A stretch of 13,095 nt of DNA, from positions 1-13,095 of the forward strand of contig CAKTXH010000072.1 of assembly GCA_934630975.1 (NCBI GenBank), written 5' to 3'. The notes below the pieces were generated by a model. It saw only the letters and a program-made list of their open reading frames with translations. It did no database searches and was not told where the DNA came from. A program made the position numbers and the translations under genes. This document shows positions 7,835 to 13,095 of the stretch, piece by piece. Positions within the stretch are counted from its first letter, which is position 1. Every line of letters begins with the position of its first letter. This DNA is from an uncultured Clostridia bacterium (GTDB taxonomy: Bacteria > Bacillota > Clostridia > Christensenellales > Aristaeellaceae).

Positions 7835-8476
7835 ATGTTTCAAACGCTCAAAGCCCGTCTGCACCAGGCGCGGGAATGGCTGCTGGATTACGCCTATCTG
7901 GTGACGCTCGGCGCAATGCTCGCCGTCATCGCGGGCACGGCGCTGTATACCGATCACCTCCGTCAGCAGGAAAACGTGCAGGCCGCCGCGCCCGCGCCGG
8001 AGGTTGCATCCGCCTCTCCCGCGCCGTCGGCCAGTCCTTCGCCCCTGCCGACGCTCGCACCCGTCCGCATCCCGACCACGTTCGGCGCGGTCCGCCCTGT
8101 TTCCGGCAAAGCCATTCGCAGTTTTTCCGACCAGCCCGTCTTTTGGCAGGCGCTCGATTGCTGGCAGGCGCACCCGGCGCTCGATTTGGCTGCCGAACCC
8201 GGCGAAACCGCCGTATGCATGCGCGACGGCACGGTGATTTCGTGCCTGCGGGATGATCTTTGGGGCTGGCACGTGGCGATTCGGCAGACGGACGGCTCGG
8301 TCTGCACCTATTCGGGGCTTTCCTGCGCACTCGTACAGGCGGGGCAGAACGTCACGCGCGGACAGGCGCTGGGCGACGTGATGGCGCTCATTCCGGCGGA
8401 AGGCGAACTCGGCGCGCACCTGCACCTTGCCCTCCGCCAAAACGACGAAGCGGTTGAGCCGCTTCTACCCGACTGA
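7835..8476 (+). CDS. Membrane-anchored M23 (LytM-fold) protein, SpoIIQ-like
   Basis: Protein of 213 residues: a short cytoplasmic N-terminus, one membrane helix (about 20-38), a Pro/Ala/Ser-rich extracytoplasmic linker (about 50-80) and a C-terminal LytM/M23 domain. The zinc-ligand pattern is present as H113-xxx-D117 (HPALDLAA) and H195-L-H197 (AHLHLAL). The usual YxHL motif with the third active-site histidine reads Y159-S-G-L, so that histidine is missing. This architecture resembles SpoIIQ, the forespore partner of SpoIIIAH during engulfment, in which the LytM domain is structural; a role as a peptidoglycan hydrolase or other LytM factor is possible. The ATG at 7835 has AGGGAGGG 6 nt upstream; the ATG at 7829 sits too close to that site. 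No spoIID or other sporulation gene adjoins it. No convincing promoter was found. Confidence 0.82.
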   Translation: MFQTLKARLHQAREWLLDYAYLVTLGAMLAVIAGTALYTDHLRQQENVQAAAPAPEVASASPAPSASPSPLPTLAPVRIPTTFGAVRPVSGKAIRSFSDQPVFWQALDCWQAHPALDLAAEPGETAVCMRDGTVISCLRDDLWGWHVAIRQTDGSVCTYSGLSCALVQAGQNVTRGQALGDVMALIPAEGELGAHLHLALRQNDEAVEPLLPD

Positions 8477-8539
8477 TGCCAAATTTGTTTTTTCTTTACA
8501 GATCTTTTCAAAAAGGAACTTCCGAAATACATCAAATGA

Positions 8540-8548
8540 TGGTATACT
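8540..8548 (+). promoter_or_regulatory. Possible extended -10 promoter for the two-component operon
   Basis: TGGTATACT at 8540-8548 fits an extended -10. The -35 position (TTCCGA at 8520-8525, 17-nt spacer) is poor. It lies upstream of the structured leader and the kinase start. Confidence 0.45.
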
Positions 8549-8561
8549 TGAGATAGAATAA

Positions 8562-8597
8562 CCCTCGTCCGTTTCCGTGCCGGAAGCTGGCCGAGGG
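8562..8597 (+). promoter_or_regulatory. Structured leader before the histidine kinase
   Basis: Outer stem CCCTCG (8562-8567) pairs with CGAGGG (8592-8597). Inside it, TTCCG (8573-8577) pairs with CGGAA (8581-8585) across a TGC loop. The structure ends 4 nt before the GGAGG ribosome binding site (8602-8606) and is not followed by a T-run, so translational control is more plausible than termination. It may simply be a stable 5' end. Confidence 0.45.
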
Positions 8598-8614
8598 ATA
8601 CGGAGGAAAAAAAC

Positions 8615-10033
8615 GTGCTTGATTTTCTGAGCCGCATCAGCGCGTATTGGGCTTCTCTTCCGGGTATTCATCTGCTCGTGTTTACGCTCGTCATCTGGGC
8701 GGCGTTTTCGCTGGTGCTGATGGCGGATGCCCGTAACAAACTCAACCAGTGGTGCTTCATCGGCGGCATGGTTTTCAGCGTCGGCGCGTTCAAGGAATAC
8801 CTGTTTTACGGCATCGGCCCGTCGCTTGTCGCCTCCGGCGCGTGGACGCAGCCGGGCGCGGAAATGATGTATTCGCTGATGAGCGCGGTCTTCTACCTGC
8901 TGGCCATTCCCTGCGTGATGATGTTCGCGTTTTACTTCGCGCACCTCAATCGGATGCGCGTCTTTTCGATTCTGCGCGCCGCCGTATGGCTTCCGGCGGC
9001 CTACCTGAGCATCCTCTTTCCGCCGACGCGGATTCTGCGTCTCCAGCACGACCCGGTTTTCTGCCTGAGCATCGCGGGGTACAACTGGCTGCTCGGCCTT
9101 GTCGCCTCGATCATCATGCTGCGCGCCCTTTGGATCGAGCGCCGCAGCGGGCGCAATCGCCAGCGCAGGCTGGTGGCCGTCAGCGTGCTTCTGCCGCTTT
9201 GGGTTTGGCTCGTCGCGGCGTTTCCCTATCACGCGCTGGGCATCTCCCATCTGGAAAAAATCTGGCAGATCGAGCTGCCGGTCGTCCTGTTTATTCTGGT
9301 CTTTTTCCTTTATCATGCGTTCCGCGAGGGCATTTGGGGCATGCGCCTGCGCCGCGAAACCTACGATTGGAGCGGGAACGGCGAGGTCTTGCAGCGCAAC
9401 ACGCAGTACGTCGCCCACGCGCTCAAAAACGACCTCAACAAAATCGACTGGTGCACGACGCTGCTGGCCGAGCAGATGCCCGAAAACCGCGAGCTGCAAA
9501 TCATCCACGGTTCGGTCGAGCATCTCCGCGCGCTCATCCGCCGCACAAGGGTGCACACCGACCGCGTGACGCTCGAACCGAGCCATTGCGATATCCGCGC
9601 GCTGTTTGAACAGCTCATCCGCGAAACCCCGCATGCCGCCGCGCTGACCATCGAAATCGCCCGCTGCGACGACGCGCCGCTGTTTTGCGATAAAACGCAT
9701 ATCCGCGAAGCGCTGACCAACCTCATCAGCAACGCCGCCGAAGCCATGCACGGTTCGGGCATGATCACGCTTTCCTACGTTCACGCCCCGCGCAAAGCCG
9801 TCATCACCGTGTCGGATAACGGACCGGGCATGACGCAGGCCCAGCAGGAGCACATCTTCGAGCCGTATTACACCACCAAAACTTCGGATGAAAATTTCGG
9901 TTTGGGTCTATATTACTGCCAAAACGTGATGGCCGTACACGCAGGCAGCATCCGCGTTGACAGCGCGCCCGGGAAGGGCTGCGCTTTTTCGCTGATCTTT
10001 CCGATATCCGCACTAAGGAGGAACTCGCCGTGA
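8615..10033 (+). CDS. Polytopic membrane sensor histidine kinase
   Basis: Sensor kinase of 472 residues. The N-terminal ~236 residues contain about seven hydrophobic helices (near 18-38, 48-66, 85-109, 118-135, 153-172, 186-205 and 220-236) with little extracytoplasmic domain, suggesting it senses a membrane or intramembrane signal. The phospho-acceptor is probably H268 in VAHALKNDLNKI. The ATP-binding domain has all boxes: N-box NLISNAAEAM (N373), G1 DNGPGM (401-406), F-box FEPYYTTK and G2 GLGLYYC (429-435). Translation starts at a GTG with GGAGG 8 nt upstream. The stop overlaps the response regulator start as GTGA, so the two form a coupled pair. The ligand is unknown. The neighbouring M23, hicAB and flavoprotein genes give no firm clue to its regulon. 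Confidence 0.9.
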   Translation: MLDFLSRISAYWASLPGIHLLVFTLVIWAAFSLVLMADARNKLNQWCFIGGMVFSVGAFKEYLFYGIGPSLVASGAWTQPGAEMMYSLMSAVFYLLAIPCVMMFAFYFAHLNRMRVFSILRAAVWLPAAYLSILFPPTRILRLQHDPVFCLSIAGYNWLLGLVASIIMLRALWIERRSGRNRQRRLVAVSVLLPLWVWLVAAFPYHALGISHLEKIWQIELPVVLFILVFFLYHAFREGIWGMRLRRETYDWSGNGEVLQRNTQYVAHALKNDLNKIDWCTTLLAEQMPENRELQIIHGSVEHLRALIRRTRVHTDRVTLEPSHCDIRALFEQLIRETPHAAALTIEIARCDDAPLFCDKTHIREALTNLISNAAEAMHGSGMITLSYVHAPRKAVITVSDNGPGMTQAQQEHIFEPYYTTKTSDENFGLGLYYCQNVMAVHAGSIRVDSAPGKGCAFSLIFPISALRRNSP

Positions 10034-10635
10034 ACAAAATCCGCATCCTGTGCGTCGAGGATGACCTCGACTATCGCTATCTGCTCGAGCAGGCGCTCTG
10101 CCGCGAGGCGGATTTTGAGCTTTGCGCAATGTGCGCCGACGGCGAAAGCGCGGTGCAGACTGCGCTGGCCAAACAGCCGGATATCGTGCTGATGGATTTA
10201 TGCCTTTCCGATTCTCCGCTGGATGGCGCGGAGGCCGCGCGGCAGATTCGCCTGCAAACCGACGCGCGCGTGATCATCCTCACCTCGCACGAGGATTTTG
10301 AAACGGTGATTCACGCCAGCACGCAGGCGTTTGCCTCGGCCTATCTTTTCAAAAGCAACTTTTCCGTGCTCATCCCGATGATCCGCGAAACCGCGCAAGG
10401 CATCACCTCGCAGGCCCATTTGATCTGCTCCGCCATGCTCGCCCCGCTGACCGACGCGGAACGAAGCGTTCTGCGGCATATTCTCGGCGAAGAAATCAAC
10501 CTCCATTCCTCCAGCAAGACCATCTCCAACCAGCAGACGGGCATTTTGCGTAAGCTCGGCCTGCCCGGCAAAAAGGAACTGACGCATATTTTCAAAGCCT
10601 ATGGCTTCGGAAATTCGGATAGCCGGGAAAACTGA
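10030..10635 (+). CDS. Response regulator with degenerate LuxR-like C-terminus
   Basis: Response regulator of 201 residues paired with the upstream kinase. The receiver domain has the acidic pocket E10-D11-D12, phospho-acceptor D56 (IVLMD), T85 (ILTS) and K108 (LFKS). The C-terminal part (about 140-190) starts LTDAERSVLRHIL and ends SSKTISNQQTGILRKLGL, which resembles a LuxR/GerE helix-turn-helix. However, the segment between the first helix and the recognition helix is about six residues shorter than usual, so helix 2 looks reduced. It may still bind DNA. The GTG start at 10030 overlaps the kinase stop by 4 nt and has AAGGAGGA upstream. It is the last plus-strand gene of this stretch; no plus-strand terminator with a T-run is visible behind it. 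Confidence 0.9.
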   Translation: MNKIRILCVEDDLDYRYLLEQALCREADFELCAMCADGESAVQTALAKQPDIVLMDLCLSDSPLDGAEAARQIRLQTDARVIILTSHEDFETVIHASTQAFASAYLFKSNFSVLIPMIRETAQGITSQAHLICSAMLAPLTDAERSVLRHILGEEINLHSSSKTISNQQTGILRKLGLPGKKELTHIFKAYGFGNSDSREN

Positions 10636-10639
10636 TTCA

Positions 10640-10680
10640 GCATACAGAAAAGCAGCCCCGCGAATTCTCGCGGGGCTGCC
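10640..10680 (-). terminator. Terminator downstream of hicAB (41-bp repeat, copy 1)
   Basis: Perfect 12-bp stem (10652-10663 with 10668-10679, arms GCAGCCCCGCGA and TCGCGGGGCTGC, loop ATTC), followed on the minus strand by TTTT at 10651-10648. It lies 81 nt beyond the hicB stop and faces the convergent response regulator gene. The whole 41 bp is identical to 11423-11463. On the plus strand no T-run follows, so it works best for minus-strand transcripts. Confidence 0.8.
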
Positions 10681-10761
10681 CAAACGGTCAGCAAAAAGCC
10701 GCTCTCCCTCCCCCGAAGGAGGAAAACAGACCTTCCTATAAATTTTGCCGCTTTGTCCTGA

Positions 10762-11121
10762 TCAACGATACATAGCGTTATTCTGAGACAGCAGATACAG
10801 GCAATACTGATTCATGCTGATTCCTTCATCCTTTGCTTTCGCCGCCAGCGAACGGTGCAGCGACTTCGGCAGTCTCAGTTTAAACTGCCCGGAATACTGT
10901 TCCAGCGAATCCGGCTCGGGAATGGTCATGCCCCCTTCCATAGCGGCCATGAGCCATTCTTTTTTGGCTTCCATCGCGTTTTGAGCCGCATCCTCCATCG
11001 TTTCCCCCACGGTCAGACAGCCGGGCAAATCCGGGAAAGAGACCGCATAACCGCCCTCGTCAGGATCAGGAACAAATTCCATGCGATACGGAAGCTTCAT
11101 ATATTCGTCAATGGTTTTCAT
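10762..11121 (-). CDS. hicB: HicB-family antitoxin
   Basis: Antitoxin of a type II HicAB system, 119 residues. The N-terminal partially degraded RNase H-like domain shows YRMEFVPDPDEGGYAVSFPD followed by LPGCLTVGETMEDA, the HicB hallmark; it occludes the toxin active site. The C-terminal segment from about 79 (QFKLRLPKSLHRSLAAKAK then GISMNQYCLYLL) is a ribbon-helix-helix DNA-binding domain, so the protein probably represses its own operon at the promoter repeats at 11388-11410. The ATG at 11121 overlaps the end of hicA by 14 nt and has a GAGAGG site inside hicA. The frame is open further upstream but only across hicA. Sampled 60-base stretches here run about 50-52% GC versus 58-65% in nearby genes, consistent with acquisition by transfer. 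Confidence 0.95.
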   Translation of the reverse strand: MKTIDEYMKLPYRMEFVPDPDEGGYAVSFPDLPGCLTVGETMEDAAQNAMEAKKEWLMAAMEGGMTIPEPDSLEQYSGQFKLRLPKSLHRSLAAKAKDEGISMNQYCLYLLSQNNAMYR

Positions 11122-11362
11122 GTGTTTCCGCCTCTCTTTCAACCACACTGCGCACCATCTCAACATATATCCGTTTAATGGGTTCATGTTTGGGGATCGT
11201 GATCGGGCTGCAACCCGCTTTTCTAAACGTATAATGGCTGCTTCCGCTGCGCGGCGCAACCATTTCGTAACCATAGCTTTCAAGCACCCGGCGCAGCTCG
11301 TCAAAACGCATATCCTTGGATAAGCTTAAAATTCTGGCGAGCAGCTTTTCCCATTTAGACAT
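11108..11362 (-). CDS. hicA: HicA-family toxin (mRNA interferase)
   Basis: Predicted toxin of 84 residues with the double-stranded-RNA-binding-like HicA fold, which cleaves mRNA when free of HicB. Visible features are MRFDELRRVLESYGYEMV followed by the basic loop and catalytic-histidine motif RSGSSHYTFRK (H43), then PITIPKHEPIKR. The catalytic histidine is present, so the toxin is probably active. The ATG at 11362 has a GGGGGG-containing ribosome binding site 8 nt upstream and lies just behind a consensus promoter. Toxin precedes antitoxin, the usual hicAB order, with a 14-nt overlap. The first ~15 residues (KLLARILSLSKD) follow the pattern of clostridial HicA proteins. Confidence 0.95.
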   Translation of the reverse strand: MSKWEKLLARILSLSKDMRFDELRRVLESYGYEMVAPRSGSSHYTFRKAGCSPITIPKHEPIKRIYVEMVRSVVEREAETHENH

Positions 11363-11382
11363 GATATGATCCCCCCTTTTTT

Positions 11383-11411
11383 ATTATACATGGTGTCGTA
11401 TATGGTGTCAA
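11383..11411 (-). promoter_or_regulatory. Perfect-consensus hicAB promoter with tandem repeat
   Basis: On the minus strand -35 TTGACA (11411-11406), a 17-nt spacer and -10 TATAAT (11388-11383). Within it, GACACCATATAC is followed directly by GACACCATGTAT, a 12-bp tandem repeat with 10 of 12 identical bases that spans most of the promoter. It is a likely binding site for the ribbon-helix-helix domain of HicB and thus an autoregulatory operator. Confidence 0.85.
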
Positions 11412-11422
11412 GCAAAAAGTCG

Positions 11423-11463
11423 GCATACAGAAAAGCAGCCCCGCGAATTCTCGCGGGGCTGCC
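11423..11463 (-). terminator. Terminator downstream of the flavoprotein gene (41-bp repeat, copy 2)
   Basis: Identical to 10640-10680: 12-bp stem (11435-11446 with 11451-11462), loop ATTC, then TTTT on the minus strand at 11434-11431. It lies 15 nt beyond the flavoprotein stop, a normal distance for an intrinsic terminator, and immediately upstream of the hicAB promoter. Confidence 0.85.
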
Positions 11464-11478
11464 TTCATTTACAGGGGA

Positions 11479-13095
11479 TTACTGGTTGTCGGCCTGAATC
11501 GCCTCAGCCGCAGTACGGCCGGAAACGAAGATTTCGACAATCGCGTTGCCGCCGAGACGGTTGCCGCCGTGGATACCGCCGGTGACCTCGCCAGCCGCAT
11601 ACAGGCCCGGGATCACGTTGCCGTCAGCATCCAGCGCGTGGCGCTCGGTGTCAACCTTGATGCCGCCCATCGTGTGGTGGGTGGACGGAGCCATGAAGCG
11701 GACGCGCAGCTCCACGCCGTCGAGCTTGTAGGTCTCCGGCAGGTAGTTGCCGTTCTCGTCCTTCTCGGCATAGCCGATCAGCGCGTTCGGGTTGGTCTTC
11801 TTCACGCCTTCCGGCTGCTCGCCAGCCATAACGGCCTTGTCGTAGTTCTCGATGGTCGCGCGCACGGTGTCCGCGTCGGTCTCAAGGCCGAGGGAAGCGA
11901 ACAGCTCCGCGAGCTGATCGACGGTGCGGACGTACTGACGCCACTCCACATCCTCATTGCCGTAGAGGTACGGGCCAGGGATCTTGGAGGAAGCGTTGGC
12001 CAGCTCGATGAACACGCCCTTGGTGCCGTTGTGCTCAATGCCGTTGCGGAACTCGGCCAGAGAGAGCACGTCGCGCTCGGAGGTCTCGTCCACGAAACGC
12101 TTACCGGTGGTCGGGTTGATGTAGATCGCGTAGTTGCCGCCGCCGAAGGCGAGGTTGCCGTCGTCGATCCAGCTGATCGGCATCATCTGGGTGTAGCCCA
12201 TGCCGGTCACGTCAGCGCCAGCCGCCTGAGCCATCGTGATGCCGTCGCCCTTGAGGGAAGAACGGTTGGTGGTCTTGGTGCTGGTGGAGAGGTAATCGCT
12301 GGACCAGTACACGTTGGTATCGACGACCATCTGCAGGTTCGCAGCGTAGCCGCCGGTCGCGATCACGACGCCCTTGGTCGCGTGCGCGGTCACCGGGGTG
12401 CCGTCATACTGGGTGGCCTTCACGCCGGTCACCTTGCCGTCCTCGACGATCAGCTCTTCCGCGGTGGTGCGGAGCATGATCTTGTTGGAAGCGGCGGTCT
12501 CGGAGGTCGCCAGCACGGTGTTCATCGGCGCCTTGAAGTAGGTGCCCCAGCGGCCCGGATAATCCACGCCGTCGATGGTCGCGCCGACGAACTCGTTCTC
12601 ACGATACCAGAGCGCGCCGATCAGGGTCGGCTGGGTATCCTCCACAAAGGTGGAACCCTGCGCCTCAAGCCACTGCTTGAGGGTCTGGCCGCCCTCGATG
12701 AACTGCTTCACGAGGTCATAGTCGCCATAAATCCAGCTGCTCATGTCGGCAGACGGACGCAGGCCGCCGTAATAGGTCTGGAAGATGTGCAGGTTGACGG
12801 TGGAGAACAGGGTCAGCTGGCCCGCGCCCTCGGCAACCTTCGGCTCCGCCCAATCGAGGTAAGCCTGAATTTCGGCCTTCAGATCCTTCAGGGTCTGGAG
12901 GTACTCGGCATGCACGCCATGCTTGGACAGCTCGGCGATGTCGCCCGCCACAAACTCATGATCCTTGTAGTAGGCCTCGTCGAACGGCTCCTCAGACCAG
13001 CCGAGGATCGTCTTCAGTTCGTCCAGAGTCGCGACGCTCTCGACGACCTTGTTGTAGGTGTTGCCGTCATAGCCCACGCCGGTGGTCGCGTCCGG
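11479..13095 (-). CDS. Fumarate-reductase-like FAD flavoprotein (partial, 5' end outside window)
   Basis: C-terminal ~539 codons of an FAD-dependent oxidoreductase of the fumarate reductase/succinate dehydrogenase flavoprotein family. Family features are VVIATGGYAAN, GKRFVDETSERD, the HHTMGGIKVD motif and GLYAAGEVTGGIHGGNRLGGNA near the C-terminus, which binds FAD. The frame is open to the window edge. The N-terminal GxGxxG dinucleotide motif, and any FMN-binding or export segment, would lie outside. Compared from memory with Shewanella fumarate reductase, the catalytic arginine (codon 12073-12075), the HH histidine (11674-11676) and the C-terminal arginine (11557-11559) are kept. The histidine of the usual HPT motif is methionine (codon 12181-12183) and the arginine of the VRGNG segment appears to be glycine. 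The substrate may therefore differ from fumarate. AAC, AAG and GAC codons dominate, hinting at high expression. Confidence 0.9.
   Translation of the reverse strand, partial: PDATTGVGYDGNTYNKVVESVATLDELKTILGWSEEPFDEAYYKDHEFVAGDIAELSKHGVHAEYLQTLKDLKAEIQAYLDWAEPKVAEGAGQLTLFSTVNLHIFQTYYGGLRPSADMSSWIYGDYDLVKQFIEGGQTLKQWLEAQGSTFVEDTQPTLIGALWYRENEFVGATIDGVDYPGRWGTYFKAPMNTVLATSETAASNKIMLRTTAEELIVEDGKVTGVKATQYDGTPVTAHATKGVVIATGGYAANLQMVVDTNVYWSSDYLSTSTKTTNRSSLKGDGITMAQAAGADVTGMGYTQMMPISWIDDGNLAFGGGNYAIYINPTTGKRFVDETSERDVLSLAEFRNGIEHNGTKGVFIELANASSKIPGPYLYGNEDVEWRQYVRTVDQLAELFASLGLETDADTVRATIENYDKAVMAGEQPEGVKKTNPNALIGYAEKDENGNYLPETYKLDGVELRVRFMAPSTHHTMGGIKVDTERHALDADGNVIPGLYAAGEVTGGIHGGNRLGGNAIVEIFVSGRTAAEAIQADNQ

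Noticed and set aside
6155..8440. Long open frame on the minus strand (761 codons) opposite the hydrolase and M23 genes
   Set aside because: It is antisense to two genes with intact family motifs, spans an intergenic hairpin repeat and terminator, and its translation is rich in His, Arg and Ala with no recognisable domain. Such frames are common opposite GC-rich genes.
8465..9853. Minus-strand open frame opposite the histidine kinase (462 codons)
   Set aside because: Antisense shadow of a complete kinase gene; low-complexity His/Arg/Asp-rich translation without domains.
10681..10761. CCTCC/GGAGG inverted repeat as a terminator for the response regulator
   Set aside because: Only a 5-bp stem and no T-run directly behind it on the plus strand; the strong hairpin at 10640-10680 is oriented for the minus strand.

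Overview
The window looks like a chromosomal segment from a fairly GC-rich, probably spore-forming Firmicute of the gut Clostridia type. This is inferred from the ylxM-ffh-rpsP gene order, a SpoIIQ-like M23 protein, strong AGGAGG-type ribosome binding sites and multi-hairpin intergenic repeats of a kind I associate with gut Clostridia. I cannot name a genus.

Layout. (a) 1-1980, minus strand: ylxM, ffh and the start of rpsP, the signal recognition particle and ribosomal operon, driven by a perfect-consensus sigma-A promoter (TTGACA, 17-nt spacer, TACAAT) that overlaps the end of the preceding gene. (b) 1976-5934, minus strand: a tightly packed four-gene unit read in the order polysaccharide flippase, methyltransferase-fold protein, DUF3783 protein, EamA-type transporter. 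Its likely promoter lies inside a 38-nt interrupted palindrome. (c) 5961-7757: a serine beta-lactamase-like hydrolase on the plus strand, flanked by two copies of a three-hairpin repeat whose stems differ in sequence but keep pairing and spacing, and ended by a UUCG-capped terminator. (d) 7835-10635, plus strand: a SpoIIQ-like membrane-anchored M23 protein, then a polytopic histidine kinase and its response regulator, which overlap by 4 nt. (e) 10640-11463, minus strand: a HicA/HicB toxin-antitoxin cassette of visibly lower GC, with a perfect-consensus promoter containing a tandem repeat and lying between two identical 41-bp terminator copies. (f) 11479-13095, minus strand: a large fumarate-reductase-like flavoprotein cut by the window edge; by my alignment from memory, two of the usual substrate-binding residues are replaced.

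No CRISPR array, transposase, phage gene, tRNA or rRNA was seen. The observations most worth a second look are the covarying three-hairpin repeats, the duplicated terminators around hicAB, the altered active site of the flavoprotein, and the palindrome-covered promoter of the flippase operon. Nothing here clearly amounts to a new defence or biosynthetic system; the flippase/methyltransferase/DUF3783/EamA unit is the best candidate for an uncharacterised pathway.
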